Notes: generated by a model from the letters alone, not told the origin. Shown: positions 6,963 to 17,085, counted from the stretch's first letter. The stretch: DNA of 64,000 bases from Chryseobacterium kimseyorum (GCF_025971945.1 NZ_JAPDHW010000003.1:248001-312000); one strand, 5' to 3'. Translations and numbers: made by a program.

Positions 6963-8804
6963 TTACTGATTTTCAGGAGTATTATTTTCCTGTTCTTTCC
7001 TTATCTGCTCGCTCATCTCTTCCAATACAGGCTTAATTGTACTTTCGGGAAGATCACTTATTCTGATATACATCAATCCATCAATCGCATCATTGAAGTT
7101 GGGATCGACGTTGAAGGCAATTACTTTTGCATTCTGTTTAATATATTTTTTAATTAAAACAGGCATTCTCAGTTCAGGTTCCAGGTCATCGATAATTTTA
7201 TCCAATTTATTTAAATCAGATTCCATTTCATCCAAGAACAGGTGCTTATCACGATCTCTCAGTTTCACCTTGAAGTCATTTCGTGGTGTAATGTATTGAG
7301 CGACAGCAGAATCGTAGTAATTTGACCGCATGAACTCAATCATCAGGGACTTAGAAAACTCTGAAAATTTATTGGAAATACTCACACCTCCCATCAGGAA
7401 TTTATGATCAGGATTTCTCAGGCATACATGCACAATTCCACGCCATAAAAGGAATAAGGGAAGAGGTTTTTGCTGATATTCTTCGCAAATGTACGCACGT
7501 CCCATTTCAATCACTTTTTTAAAGAAAGGATGAATGTCCTGTTCAAATTCAAATAAAGAACTCGTATAAAACCCTTTAATTCCAAATTTTTTCATCACAT
7601 CTTTACCCAAAGCCATTCTGTAGGCGCCGGCAAGCTTTTCTGCGGCATTATCCCACAAAAACAAATGATGATAATGTTTATCGTATTCATCTAGGTCAAA
7701 CGGTAAATTACTTCCTTCACCCACTGCTCGGAAAGTCAGTTCTCTCTGTCTCCCGATCTCCCTCATAACTGAAGGGATTTCTTCGTAGGCCGTAAAGTAA
7801 ATTTCGTAATTACCATTACTGAAAAGCATTTTATCGGTTCCGCGAAGTTTTGAAATATCTTTTATTAAATCTTCCTTTGGAGTTTCATCAATAATATTCT
7901 GAACAATGTTTTCTTCACGAAGCAACTGAAATTTCAGCGATAAATTTTTAAGATTGATTACCTGTGCCAGAGATTTTCTTTTTTCGTAGTAAGATTTCAT
8001 CATATAAACCTTACGTTTCAGAAACTCTCCCAACTCCTCAATGTTTTCCATTTCATCCATTGTCTTCACCGTGATAGGTTTTCCTATTCTGATACGGATG
8101 GGTTTCTCACGGTCATTCATCATTTCTGCAGGAAGCATAATGGTCTGTAGATTGGGATGAATTTTGGCAACCTGATAAAATAACGTGCTGTTTTTTGCAT
8201 GAAAATACATCGGTACCACCGGTACTTTCGCCATTTTAATAAGCTTTAATGCAGGTTTTTCCCATTCTCTGTCCAGAATTTCACCGTAAGGATTGTTTTT
8301 GTTTGAAACTTCTCCTGCAGGAAAAATCCCTACACAGCCACCATTTTCGAGGTGTTTTAGTGTTTCACGCATTCCGGTCGCGCTGTTTCTTACTTCTTTT
8401 CTTCCTTCAAAAGGGTTGACCGCAATAACATACGGCTCCATAGGTTTTATCTTTTCTAAAAGAAAATTCCCCATTACTTTGAAATCTGGGCGGACTTCTG
8501 AAAGAATTTTACACATTAAAATTCCGTCAATAGCCCCAAGAGGATGATTTGAAACCAGTATAAAAGGTCCTGTCTTCGGTATTTTTGCTAAATCTTCTTC
8601 AAATGCAACATAGCTTAAGTTTCTCTCTCTGACGAAAGAGTCGAAAAAATCTTTGCCCTCCTTTTCTTTCAGCTTGTCATAAAGTCGGTTGACTTCATTT
8701 ATTTTTGCAATGCTCATCACAGCAGATGCAATAGGATTCTTGAGGAAACCTATTTTATTTAAGCCGGCAGCTTTGATTAAATCATTTTTCGAAATTAAGC
8801 TCAT
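6963..8804 (-). CDS. olsF: bifunctional acyltransferase for ornithine lipids (OlsF-like)
   Basis: The N-terminal half (about residues 60-290) is a PlsC/lysophospholipid acyltransferase with the active-site motif NHPLGAIDG (His87, Asp93, an HX5D spacing seen in this branch) and FPAGEVS (160-166) in place of FPEGT. The C-terminal half (about 310-500) is a GNAT-like, OlsB-type N-acyltransferase (RELTFRAVGEGS, FDLDEYDKHYHHLFLWD, LAGAYRM). Proteins with this order, such as OlsF of Serratia and Flavobacterium, make ornithine lipids: the GNAT half acylates the amino acid and the PlsC half adds the second chain at the membrane. It follows aspartate kinase by 22 bases, probably in one transcript. Length (613 aa) fits. 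Confidence 0.85.
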   Translation of the reverse strand: MSLISKNDLIKAAGLNKIGFLKNPIASAVMSIAKINEVNRLYDKLKEKEGKDFFDSFVRERNLSYVAFEEDLAKIPKTGPFILVSNHPLGAIDGILMCKILSEVRPDFKVMGNFLLEKIKPMEPYVIAVNPFEGRKEVRNSATGMRETLKHLENGGCVGIFPAGEVSNKNNPYGEILDREWEKPALKLIKMAKVPVVPMYFHAKNSTLFYQVAKIHPNLQTIMLPAEMMNDREKPIRIRIGKPITVKTMDEMENIEELGEFLKRKVYMMKSYYEKRKSLAQVINLKNLSLKFQLLREENIVQNIIDETPKEDLIKDISKLRGTDKMLFSNGNYEIYFTAYEEIPSVMREIGRQRELTFRAVGEGSNLPFDLDEYDKHYHHLFLWDNAAEKLAGAYRMALGKDVMKKFGIKGFYTSSLFEFEQDIHPFFKKVIEMGRAYICEEYQQKPLPLFLLWRGIVHVCLRNPDHKFLMGGVSISNKFSEFSKSLMIEFMRSNYYDSAVAQYITPRNDFKVKLRDRDKHLFLDEMESDLNKLDKIIDDLEPELRMPVLIKKYIKQNAKVIAFNVDPNFNDAIDGLMYIRISDLPESTIKPVLEEMSEQIRKEQENNTPENQ

Positions 8805-8826
8805 GTGTTTTTAGTCGTGATTAGTT

Positions 8827-10062
8827 TTATTGTGTTACCATCTGAAGCGTATTTTTCGCAATCTGCTCCAATAATACACTTTTTTCTTGGTAAAATTTAC
8901 CGATGTTTTCCATTTTTGCATTCCTTACTGTAAATAAAGATACATTTTTTACCACATCAGTTTTAAAAACTTTTTGAAGTTCTTCGTTCAGTTCGTCAAT
9001 TTTCAAAAATTTATCTTCCAAACATAAAGCTAATGAAATCGCCGAGTTCTGCATCAGCGAAACTTTGATTTTATATTTAGATAAATATCCGAAAACCAGA
9101 CTCATATGATCTTCTGCAATGAATGAGAAATCTCGGGTTGAGATTTTCAGTAATGTTTGATTTTCTTTTAAGATATAAGATTCCTCATGCTGGTTTTTAT
9201 CAGAGGCACCCACTTTAGTTCCGTCTTTTGTAGGATCTACAAATGATTTCACATAAAAAGGAATATTTTTCTGCTGTAACGGCTGTAAGGTCTTCGGGTG
9301 AATAATGCTGGCACCGTAATACGCCATTTCAATCGCTTCTTCGTAAGAAATATTAGAAAGCAGGGAAACATCTTTAAATTTTCTCGGGTCTCCGGTCATT
9401 ACTCCGGGAACGTCTTTCCAAATAGTCATAGCATCTGCATTCAGACAATATGCAAAAATTGCAGCAGAGTAATCAGATCCTTCTCTTCCTAAAGTTACAG
9501 TGAAATTATTATCGTCTGAGCCAATGAAACCTTGAGTTACGTAGCAGATAGAATTCAAAGTTGAAATAAATTCTTCGGTCTTTTGCCAGTTCACCACACC
9601 ATCACGGTAAGAATCATCGGTTTTAATATAATCTCTTGCATCAAGCCATTGGTTCGTAAATTCAATATCGTTAAGATATTCACTTACGATTTTGGTTGAG
9701 ATCATTTCTCCGCAGCTTACCACCTGATCGTATACGAAATTGTAATTTGGCGATTTATTTCTTCTTAAAAATGAAACAATGTCATCAAAAAAAAGATTGA
9801 TTTCGTCAAAAACTACGTGACTGTTCTGGAAAAGCCCCTTGGCTATTTCAATGTGCTTCTGTTTTATCTTTTCAATTTCGGTTTGATAGTCTTCTTTTTT
9901 AAAATAAAGTTCCACCACTTTCTCCAGCTCATTGGTTGTTTTACCCATTGCCGAGATGACAAGCAGACATTTATCAAAGCCCTGGCTTTTTAGAACCATA
10001 GACACATTTTTTACACTTTCGGCATCTTTCACCGAAGCTCCACCAAACTTGAAAATTTTCAT
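8827..10062 (-). CDS. lysC: aspartate kinase
   Basis: Phosphorylates aspartate, the first step to lysine, threonine, methionine and diaminopimelate. The kinase domain (about 1-290) shows KFGGASV at the N terminus, TLGREGSDYSAA and TIWKDVPGVMTGDPR; the C-terminal region (about 300-411) contains ACT-like regulatory repeats (SFIAEDHMSLVFGYLSKYKIKVSLMQNS). At 411 aa it is a monofunctional enzyme without the homoserine dehydrogenase fusion. The olsF-like gene lies 22 bases downstream on the same strand. A TAATTTTG box sits about 49 bases upstream of the ATG. Confidence 0.92.
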   Translation of the reverse strand: MKIFKFGGASVKDAESVKNVSMVLKSQGFDKCLLVISAMGKTTNELEKVVELYFKKEDYQTEIEKIKQKHIEIAKGLFQNSHVVFDEINLFFDDIVSFLRRNKSPNYNFVYDQVVSCGEMISTKIVSEYLNDIEFTNQWLDARDYIKTDDSYRDGVVNWQKTEEFISTLNSICYVTQGFIGSDDNNFTVTLGREGSDYSAAIFAYCLNADAMTIWKDVPGVMTGDPRKFKDVSLLSNISYEEAIEMAYYGASIIHPKTLQPLQQKNIPFYVKSFVDPTKDGTKVGASDKNQHEESYILKENQTLLKISTRDFSFIAEDHMSLVFGYLSKYKIKVSLMQNSAISLALCLEDKFLKIDELNEELQKVFKTDVVKNVSLFTVRNAKMENIGKFYQEKSVLLEQIAKNTLQMVTQ

Positions 10063-10110
10063 TTAAGATTTAAAATAAAATTGTTAGATAAATAAAAGTT
10101 TTTGAATCGA

Positions 10111-10118
10111 CAAAATTA
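10111..10118 (-). promoter_or_regulatory. -10 box (TAATTTTG) upstream of aspartate kinase
   Basis: Exact TAnnTTTG match on the - strand, 49 bases before the start codon. No TTG at the standard distance. Confidence 0.5.
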
Positions 10119-10299
10119 TAAATTTAAGGTGAGATATGAAAGAGCACAATTTGGTGATTAATAATTAGTGCATAATTGTTTTAAATCTTCCTGTTTTGTC
10201 TTTAATGTTCAGTATATCAATTGTTTAAATGATTTAAAAGAAAATTCTTTCAGGTCTGATAATTTTTACGAAATTTGGCAGTAAAGTAAAATCAAAAAA

Positions 10300-11316
10300 A
10301 TGTCAGATCAACCATTACAGACCTTAGGAGAATTTTTAATTGATAAACAGGAAGATTTTCAGTATTCCACTGGTGAATTTTCACGTCTTCTAAGTGCGAT
10401 CAGGCTGGCGTCAAAAGTTGTAAACAGAGAAGTAAACAAAGCCGGAATTGTAGATATTACAGGCGCCGCAGGAAATCAGAATATTCAGGGAGAGGAACAG
10501 CAGAAGCTTGATGTGATTGCCAATGATATCTTTATCACAGCGTTGTCACAGAGAGAAGTTGTCTGTGGAATCGCTTCAGAAGAAAATGATGACTTCATCG
10601 ACATTAAGTGTGGTGAAAACGGTCACTTAAGCAAATATGTTGTATTAATCGATCCTTTGGACGGTTCTTCAAATATCGACGTGAATGTTTCTGTAGGAAC
10701 TATTTTCTCGATTTACAGAAGGGTTACAGAGCCAGGAACACCGGTTCAGTTAGAAGACTTTTTACAGAAAGGAATCAACCAGATTGCTGCAGGATATGTA
10801 ATTTATGGTTCATCAACCATGATTGTATACACTACAGGAAATGGGGTGAACGGATTTACTTTAGATCCATCATTGGGTACGTATTACCTTTCTCATCCTA
10901 ATATGACCTTCCCAAGAACGGGGAAAATTTATTCAATCAACGAAGGGAATTATATTAAATTTCCTCAGGGCGTTAAAAATTACCTGAAATACTGTCAGAT
11001 GGAAGAGGGTGACCGTCCTTACACTTCAAGATATATCGGTTCTTTGGTAGCTGATTTTCACAGAAATATGCTGAAAGGAGGAATCTATATCTATCCCTCT
11101 TACGGTCAGTCGCCTAACGGAAAACTGAGATTACTGTATGAATGTAATCCAATGGCATTTTTAGCGGAGCAGGCTGGTGGTAAGGCAACTGACGGATTCA
11201 GAAGAATTATGGAGGTTGAACCTACTGAACTTCATCAGAGAATACCGTTCTTTGCAGGCAGCATCGACATGGTAGAAAAGGCTGAAGAGTTTATGCGAAT
11301 CGACAGCGTAAAATAA
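10300..11316 (+). CDS. fbp: class I fructose-1,6-bisphosphatase
   Basis: Hydrolyses fructose 1,6-bisphosphate to fructose 6-phosphate in gluconeogenesis. The 338-aa length is normal for the class I enzyme. Visible motifs are ASEENDD (metal site), [20 protein letters not shown] (metal and catalytic loop), [26 protein letters not shown], and the substrate region [25 protein letters not shown]. The start is an ATG after an A-rich leader. Its stop codon is directly followed by the ATG of menC, so the two genes are probably translated from one message. Confidence 0.97.
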   Translation: MSDQPLQTLGEFLIDKQEDFQYSTGEFSRLLSAIRLASKVVNREVNKAGIVDITGAAGNQNIQGEEQQKLDVIANDIFITALSQREVVCGIASEENDDFIDIKCGENGHLSKYVVLIDPLDGSSNIDVNVSVGTIFSIYRRVTEPGTPVQLEDFLQKGINQIAAGYVIYGSSTMIVYTTGNGVNGFTLDPSLGTYYLSHPNMTFPRTGKIYSINEGNYIKFPQGVKNYLKYCQMEEGDRPYTSRYIGSLVADFHRNMLKGGIYIYPSYGQSPNGKLRLLYECNPMAFLAEQAGGKATDGFRRIMEVEPTELHQRIPFFAGSIDMVEKAEEFMRIDSVK

Positions 11317-12318
11317 ATGAAAGCAGAATATTTTAAATATTTATTAAAATTCAAACGCCCGAGTGGAACATCTCGCGGCGTTTTGTATGAAAAGGAAACT
11401 TTTATTCTCGTAATTTCTGATGACGGAAAAAAGGGAACAGGAGAGTGCGCTATTTTCAGGGGATTGAGTTTTGATGACCGGCCGGATTATGAAGATAAGC
11501 TGAAATGGCTTTGTGAAAATACTGATCAGGATGTCGAATTCCTAAAGGATGAGTTGAAAGAATTTCCGTCTATCTGGTTTGGCTATGAGCAGGCCTTACT
11601 GAATCTAAAACATGGCGGGAAGCTGTACTTTCCAAGTGAATTTACAGATGGTAAAAGCTCCATGATGATCAATGGTTTGATCTGGATGGGAGATGTCGAT
11701 TATATGGAGGAGCAGATTCAGGAAAAATTAGCGCAGGGCTTTCACTGTATTAAATTAAAGATTGGCGTCGATTGGAAGTCCGAACATGAAATTCTTCAAA
11801 AACTCAGACAGAAATTTTCAAAAGATAAACTGGAACTGCGTGTTGATGCCAACGGTGGTTTTTCCAAAGATGAAGCTGAAATTGTTCTGCAGCAATTAGC
11901 TGACCTGAATATTCATTCAATAGAGCAGCCGATCAAAGCAGGAAATTGGAATGATATGGCTGAATTATGCGCGAAAACTCCAACACCAATTGCTTTAGAT
12001 GAAGAATTGATTGGCGTAGTTGATTTTAATGAAAAGAAAAAGCTTTTAGATCATATCAAACCTCAGTATATTATCCTAAAACCTTCCTTGGTTGGGGGAA
12101 TTTCAGGATCTGATGAGTGGGTATCTCTAGCTGAACAAAACAATATTGGCTGGTGGATTACTTCTGCGTTGGAAAGTAATTTGGGTTTGAATGCCATCGC
12201 ACAGTATACTTTTACAAAAAACAGTCCCATGCCTCAAGGTTTAGGTACCGGAGGTTTATTCACAAATAACTTTGATAGCGATTTGGAATTAAAGGGTGAT
12301 CGGTTATTTTTTAAGTAA
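11317..12318 (+). CDS. menC: o-succinylbenzoate synthase (enolase superfamily)
   Basis: Enolase-superfamily enzyme. The barrel shows the Lys-x-Lys pair (CIKLKIG, about residue 146), metal ligands in VDANGGFS, IEQP and ALDEELIG, and the distal lysine in IILKPSLVGG, as in MenC, which dehydrates SHCHC to o-succinylbenzoate for menaquinone. The tail SALESNLGLNAIAQ and PQGLGTGGLFTNNF is typical of the Bacteroidota MenC form; dipeptide epimerases are the main alternative. It starts immediately at the fbp stop codon. Other menaquinone genes (isochorismate synthase and a hotdog thioesterase) lie near 38-40 kb, so the pathway is split. Confidence 0.85.
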   Translation: MKAEYFKYLLKFKRPSGTSRGVLYEKETFILVISDDGKKGTGECAIFRGLSFDDRPDYEDKLKWLCENTDQDVEFLKDELKEFPSIWFGYEQALLNLKHGGKLYFPSEFTDGKSSMMINGLIWMGDVDYMEEQIQEKLAQGFHCIKLKIGVDWKSEHEILQKLRQKFSKDKLELRVDANGGFSKDEAEIVLQQLADLNIHSIEQPIKAGNWNDMAELCAKTPTPIALDEELIGVVDFNEKKKLLDHIKPQYIILKPSLVGGISGSDEWVSLAEQNNIGWWITSALESNLGLNAIAQYTFTKNSPMPQGLGTGGLFTNNFDSDLELKGDRLFFK

Positions 12319-12366
12319 AGTAGTTTTTAAATCTATAAATTCTTTTTTAGATTACATTTTATGCGA

Positions 12367-12447
12367 TTAAATCACATCTTTTTGGATGAACATTGCTTTC
12401 TTGATATATTTTAAAATAGAAGAAAACTGTTTTTTAACTTTTTTCAT
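12367..12447 (-). CDS. possible 26-residue cationic peptide
   Basis: A short ORF with an ATG at 12447 and TAA at 12369. The predicted product begins MKKVKKQFSSILKYIKK and is strongly basic and amphipathic. A near-consensus -10 (GACCTTTG, 12485-12492) lies about 40 bases upstream. It occupies a 226-base gap between two convergent genes that otherwise holds nothing. Only the sequence pattern supports it; it could be chance. Confidence 0.25.
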   Translation of the reverse strand: MKKVKKQFSSILKYIKKAMFIQKDVI

Positions 12448-12545
12448 AATATATAGTTTGATTTTATATTAAGCATTGATTAGGACAAAGGTCGTACCAT
12501 TTTTTATAATGGCGAAAAAAATTACTATTCAATGCATTGTGTTTT

Positions 12546-13679
12546 TCATTGTAAAAGAATAGTAAAAGTGTACTCGTTGTTTTTTATTCTGTTGGTAATC
12601 AGATTTCTGTCGACCCCATTCAATGTTTGAAATATATCATTCTGAGCCTGCGAACTCGAAAGATATCCCCAGTGATTTCCGAATTCAAATTTGAAAGAGT
12701 TTTTCAAATCGTTTTCAATATATGTACAGTCAACAATGGAAACAATATCTTTAAAATGTTCAATATTTGAAGGCCCGTTTTTCCCCAATCTTGGAGTGAG
12801 AATATTTTTTGTAAACTGAGAAATTCCTAAAATTGCGTCTTTCCGGTTTAAATAAATGGAAACATGATTGGCTAATAAAGGAAGTTTGTTAAAAGAATCC
12901 TCCGCATCATCAAACACTTTATACGAAACATCAGCATTTAAAAGTAAAACCTGATCAATAACTCTCAGCACATTTTCTTTTTTCAGACTGTATAGCATAC
13001 TTTGAAGTACACGGTTTCCCAGTGAATGCGTCATGATATGAATGTGCTGATTGCAGGGTTTCAAATCTTTGTGCGAGAAAATATCTTTTAAAAATTGAGT
13101 ATAAAAATAAAACATTCTCACCAGCGAAGTTCCCGAGTTAATGCTTGCCGCCTTGTCGTCAAAGTACGTCATCGGAACCAGACTGCCGGCAGCTGGCCAG
13201 CTTACAAACAAAATATGCTCTACAGGAGATTCCGGATTATCAACGAACAGTTTTTTGAGATCGATAATTGCTTTTAATTCATCATCAAAAGTATATGCAT
13301 AACCATGAATAAATATTAAAACATCACTTCTCACTTTGGTAGAAGACATATTTTTATATAATTCGTAAAACATTCTCTGAGTTCCTCCAAGATTGTTTGA
13401 AGTCAGATTTGAATCTTTTAAACCTTTTTCACTTAACAAGACTTCAAGAACTTCCTCATAACCCTGCTTTTCAGGCTCTGAAAATAATTGATAATCTAAA
13501 ATTTTTCTGTTGGAATAATCTTTATCCTTTTTTGTTTGAGAAGAAGGCTTTGTAAAATTGTCGAAATTACATTTTGCAATCCTGAAATTCGGGATCGAGT
13601 ATTGGTCATTAGAGAAAGAATCGGTCTTTTCACCTTTATGCCGTACAATTTTTCGGTTGCTGAGAATATAGACAGCCAT
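12546..13679 (-). CDS. alpha/beta hydrolase, DUF900 family
   Basis: A 377-aa putative serine hydrolase. The oxyanion region VLIFIHGYAYTFDDELKAI (about 120) and nucleophile elbow MTHSLGNRVLQSML (about 215) match DUF900-type alpha/beta hydrolases, where the first glycine of GxSxG is often replaced, here by threonine. There is no signal peptide, so it is probably cytoplasmic. The ATG at 13679 is preferred to a TTG two codons earlier. Substrate is unknown. It stands alone, divergent from glnS. Confidence 0.75.
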   Translation of the reverse strand: MAVYILSNRKIVRHKGEKTDSFSNDQYSIPNFRIAKCNFDNFTKPSSQTKKDKDYSNRKILDYQLFSEPEKQGYEEVLEVLLSEKGLKDSNLTSNNLGGTQRMFYELYKNMSSTKVRSDVLIFIHGYAYTFDDELKAIIDLKKLFVDNPESPVEHILFVSWPAAGSLVPMTYFDDKAASINSGTSLVRMFYFYTQFLKDIFSHKDLKPCNQHIHIMTHSLGNRVLQSMLYSLKKENVLRVIDQVLLLNADVSYKVFDDAEDSFNKLPLLANHVSIYLNRKDAILGISQFTKNILTPRLGKNGPSNIEHFKDIVSIVDCTYIENDLKNSFKFEFGNHWGYLSSSQAQNDIFQTLNGVDRNLITNRIKNNEYTFTILLQ

Positions 13680-13790
13680 TATCAATAGTTTTGTGAAAGT
13701 AATTTTGGTCTAGTAAAATTCGTAATAAATTTTCAATTATCTGTGAATTCAATATTAAAAATATCGTTTTTTTTAACCCTTAAATTTTCT

Positions 13791-13798
13791 TAAATTTG
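13791..13798 (+). promoter_or_regulatory. -10 box (TAAATTTG) of glnS
   Basis: Exact TAnnTTTG match, 43 bases before the preferred ATG at 13841. No clear -33 TTG. Confidence 0.55.
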
Positions 13799-13840
13799 CA
13801 AATTGCTGTGTAAATCATGCAGCAACGTAAGTTTACTCTC

Positions 13841-15514
13841 ATGGAAGAAGAAAAAAAATCACTCAATTTTATTGAGCAAATTATAGAAGATGATTTGGCA
13901 AACGGTATGAGCAATGATCAGATCCGTTTCCGTTTTCCGCCGGAACCCAATGGTTATCTGCATGTAGGTCATACAAAAGCGATCTGCATCAACTTTGGCT
14001 TGGGCGAAAAATACAATGCTCCCGTAAACCTTCGTTTCGACGATACAAACCCTGAAAAAGAAGAGCAGGAATTTGTAGATTCTATTATGAAAGATGTCGA
14101 ATGGCTAGGTTTCAAATGGGATAAAGTGTTGTATGCATCAGATTACTTCCAGCAACTTTACGATTGGGCAGTTCAATTGATTAAAGAAGGGAAAGCTTAC
14201 GTAGATGAGCAGCCATCACAAACAATTACCGAGCAGAGAAAAAATCCTGCAGAACCGGGAATAGAATCTCCGTTCAGAAACCGTCCTGTTGAAGAGTCTT
14301 TAGACTTATTCGAAAAGATGAAAAACGGCGAATTTGAAAGCGGTTCTATGTCACTTCGTGCAAAAATCGATATGGTATCACCCAATATGAATATGCGTGA
14401 TCCTGTGATGTACAGAATTTTAAATAAGCCTCACCACAGAACCGGTACAGACTGGAAGATTTACCCAATGTACGACTGGGCTCATGGTGAATCTGACTAT
14501 ATTGAACAAATTTCGCATTCACTGTGTTCTCTTGAGTTTGAAAACCACAGACCGCTTTATAACTGGTATCTAGACCAGGTTTATGAAAAAGGAAAGGTGA
14601 AAAACAAGCAGAGAGAATTTGCAAGAATGAACGTTTCTTACATGATCACTTCCAAAAGAAAACTGCAGAGGCTAGTTGCTGAAAATGTAGTCAAAGGTTG
14701 GGATGATCCTAGAATGCCTACTATTTCCGGAATGAGGAGAAAAGGGTATACACCGACTTCTATCAGGAATTTTATTGATAAAGTAGGAGTTGCCAAGAGA
14801 GAAAATTTAATCTCCATTCAGTTACTGGATTTCTGTGTGCGTGAAGACCTGAATAAAGTTGCAAAGCGCGTAATGGCAGTTGTAGATCCTGTAAAACTGA
14901 TCATTGAAAATTATCCTGAAGGACAAGAAGAATGGTTAGAGACTGAGAACAACCCTGAGCAGGAAAATGCGGGGACAAGGGAAGTTCCGTTCTCAAGAGA
15001 ATTGTATATAGAGCGTGAAGATTTTCAGGAAGAGGCTAATAAAAAATTCTTCAGATTGAAATTGGGCGGTGAAGTGCGTTTAAAATCTGCTTACATCATC
15101 AAAGCTGAAAGAGTTGATAAGGATGAAAACGGTGAAATCACGACGATTTATGCTACGTACGACGAGAAATCTAAGTCAGGAAGCGGTACTGAAGAGAGTT
15201 TAAGAAAAGTAAAAGGAACTTTACACTGGGTTTCTGCATCACATGCGATTCCTGTTGATGTAAGAATTTATGATAACTTATTCACGGTAGAACAACCTGA
15301 TGCTGAGAAGGATGTAGATTTCTTAAACTTCATCAATCCAGATTCTGTTTCTACCGTTCAGGGATTTGCTGAGCCAAGTCTGAAAGATGTGGCAGTGGGA
15401 GAGCCACTTCAGTTTCAGAGAATTGGGTATTTTACAAAAGATCAGGATTCTACGGATACAAATTTTGTATTCAACAGAACCGTAACACTGAAAGACTCTT
15501 ATAAGCCGGAGTAA
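13841..15514 (+). CDS. glnS: glutaminyl-tRNA synthetase
   Basis: Charges tRNA-Gln with glutamine. Class I signature motifs are visible: PEPNGYLHVGHTKA (HIGH) near residue 40, FDDTNPEKE, and ITSKRKL as the KMSKS equivalent. The middle and C-terminal anticodon-binding beta barrels follow (VKGWDDPRMPTISGMRRKGYTP; FFRLKLGGEVRLKSAY; KVKGTLHWVSA). Starting at the ATG at 13841 gives 557 aa, close to the 554 of Escherichia coli; an in-frame ATG at 13817 would add eight residues and cannot be excluded. Presence of GlnRS implies direct glutamine charging. Confidence 0.96.
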   Translation: MEEEKKSLNFIEQIIEDDLANGMSNDQIRFRFPPEPNGYLHVGHTKAICINFGLGEKYNAPVNLRFDDTNPEKEEQEFVDSIMKDVEWLGFKWDKVLYASDYFQQLYDWAVQLIKEGKAYVDEQPSQTITEQRKNPAEPGIESPFRNRPVEESLDLFEKMKNGEFESGSMSLRAKIDMVSPNMNMRDPVMYRILNKPHHRTGTDWKIYPMYDWAHGESDYIEQISHSLCSLEFENHRPLYNWYLDQVYEKGKVKNKQREFARMNVSYMITSKRKLQRLVAENVVKGWDDPRMPTISGMRRKGYTPTSIRNFIDKVGVAKRENLISIQLLDFCVREDLNKVAKRVMAVVDPVKLIIENYPEGQEEWLETENNPEQENAGTREVPFSRELYIEREDFQEEANKKFFRLKLGGEVRLKSAYIIKAERVDKDENGEITTIYATYDEKSKSGSGTEESLRKVKGTLHWVSASHAIPVDVRIYDNLFTVEQPDAEKDVDFLNFINPDSVSTVQGFAEPSLKDVAVGEPLQFQRIGYFTKDQDSTDTNFVFNRTVTLKDSYKPE

Positions 15515-15540
15515 AAATTTATTTATATCATTATAAATGA

Positions 15541-15576
15541 AACAGGGCTTAATTTATTTTAAGTCCTGTTTTTTTG
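15541..15576 (+). terminator. intrinsic terminator of glnS
   Basis: 12-bp stem with one G-U pair (15541-15552 and 15559-15570) followed by a run of T's. Confidence 0.9.
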
Positions 15577-15591
15577 GTTTTAATGAAAAAT

Positions 15592-15684
15592 TTAACCACA
15601 ACAACACGAATATTCCCCACTAAATTCGACGTTTAAGATTCGTGATATTCGTGAAAAAAAATTAGTGCTATTCGTGTTTTAAAT
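15592..15684. repeat. imperfect inverted repeat with ATTCGTG motifs
   Basis: The ends form a perfect 10-bp inverted repeat (15603-15612 and 15669-15678), and ATTCGTG recurs three times inside the element. It sits between the glnS terminator and the MFS gene. It resembles the ACCGCAAAAG-type elements near 23, 26 and 28.8 kb in layout, with a different core. Confidence 0.6.
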
Positions 15685-15748
15685 AGATTCATGACGTGTA
15701 GTTTATCCTATACATGTTGGGAAATTAATATTTTAATTAAAGAAAATC

Positions 15749-16975
15749 GTGAAACTCTTACATATTTACACAAGTTCGTACAAAGGACTTTCAAAAGAAA
15801 GCTGGATGCTGGCACTGGTTATGCTGATCAACCGTTCCGGCTCTATGGTACTTCCGTTTTTGGGAGTGTATATGACGGCGCATCTTAAATTCAGTATAGA
15901 AAATACCGGAATTGTTTTAAGCTTTTTCGGAATAGGATCAGTAATCGGTTCCTGGCTGGGCGGTTTTATCACCGATAAAATCGGTGAGTACAGAGTTCAG
16001 TACTTAAGTTTATTATTGAGTGTACCTCTGTTCTGTTTAATTCCTTTATTCAAAACGGAAGCTGGAGTTGCATTGATCATTTTACTGCAAAGTATTGTAA
16101 GCGATTCGTTCCGTCCTGCGAACTCTGTGGCGATTACCAAATATGCCAAACCTGAGAATATTACCAGAGCATTTTCTCTTAACCGGATGGCGGTGAATTT
16201 AGGATTTTCCATCGGTCCAGCTTTGGGTGGTATTCTTTCGGCAATATCTTATGACTTTTTGTTTTACAGCAATGCTTTTGCAGCTTTGATGGCAGGCTTA
16301 CTTTACATTTCGTTTTTCTACAAAAGAAATAAGCTTGCGAAAATAAAAGCAAGAAAAGTACAGGAAGTTTTAGAAATCAAAAAAGAAAATTCGCCGTATA
16401 GAGATGGTAAATTTCTGATCTACTGTTTTTTCTGTATGCTGTTTTCAATATGTTTTTTCCAGCTTTTCAGTACATTGACCATTTTTTATAAAGATACAGC
16501 ACATTTAAGTCAGCAGAATATTGGATATATTTTAGGCTATAGCGGATTCCTGGTGGTTTTACTTGAAATGGGATTGGTTCAGATTGCTGAGAAGTATTTT
16601 TCTCTGGCCCGAACGATGTTTTTAGGAACTTTCATTTGCGGACTTTCGTACGCGATGCTGGGCTTCGATCACAGTATTATGACATTGGTTATTTCAATGA
16701 GTCTTTTGTCTGCCGGTGAAATTTGGGCATTACCCTTTATGTCAACCATTACAGCCTTGCGCTCAGGTAAAAATAACAAGGGTGCGTACATGGGACTGAA
16801 TGGAATTTCATTTTCAATCGCATTTATTATTACGCCGTATCTGGGAACTTTAATTGCCGAAAAGTTTGGATTCAATTCGCTTTGGATCGGCACCGGAGTT
16901 TTAGCAACAATGATTGCTGTTGGTTTTTATTTTATTGTTCCCTGGATGTTAAAGGAAAAGGAGGCAGAGATTTAA
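15749..16975 (+). CDS. MFS transporter, drug/metabolite exporter type
   Basis: A 408-aa inner-membrane carrier with about 12 hydrophobic segments in two halves and a charged central loop (KRNKLAKIKARKVQEVLEIKKE). The loop GGFITDKIGEYRVQY after segment 2 is the motif A of the major facilitator superfamily, and SIGPALGGILSA matches the motif C of proton-coupled exporters. Translation starts at a GTG. Substrate is unknown. It stands alone between the glnS terminator and a TonB receptor and has its own terminator. Confidence 0.88.
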   Translation: MKLLHIYTSSYKGLSKESWMLALVMLINRSGSMVLPFLGVYMTAHLKFSIENTGIVLSFFGIGSVIGSWLGGFITDKIGEYRVQYLSLLLSVPLFCLIPLFKTEAGVALIILLQSIVSDSFRPANSVAITKYAKPENITRAFSLNRMAVNLGFSIGPALGGILSAISYDFLFYSNAFAALMAGLLYISFFYKRNKLAKIKARKVQEVLEIKKENSPYRDGKFLIYCFFCMLFSICFFQLFSTLTIFYKDTAHLSQQNIGYILGYSGFLVVLLEMGLVQIAEKYFSLARTMFLGTFICGLSYAMLGFDHSIMTLVISMSLLSAGEIWALPFMSTITALRSGKNNKGAYMGLNGISFSIAFIITPYLGTLIAEKFGFNSLWIGTGVLATMIAVGFYFIVPWMLKEKEAEI

Positions 16976-17056
16976 TATTTAAAATATGATCAGAGAACAT
17001 CATTAAAAAACGAATGGAATAAAGGGCGATTTTATGTAATTCTTAATAGAATATAG

Positions 17057-17085
17057 GCTGCAGAATTTCTGCAGCTTTTATTTTA
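17057..17085 (+). terminator. intrinsic terminator after the MFS gene
   Basis: 9-bp perfect stem (17057-17065 and 17067-17075) with a one-base apparent loop, followed by TTTTATTTTAT. Confidence 0.75.

Noticed and set aside
14346..14624. 92-codon frame antisense to glnS
   Set aside because: Fully inside the conserved glnS coding region; no promoter or known motif.
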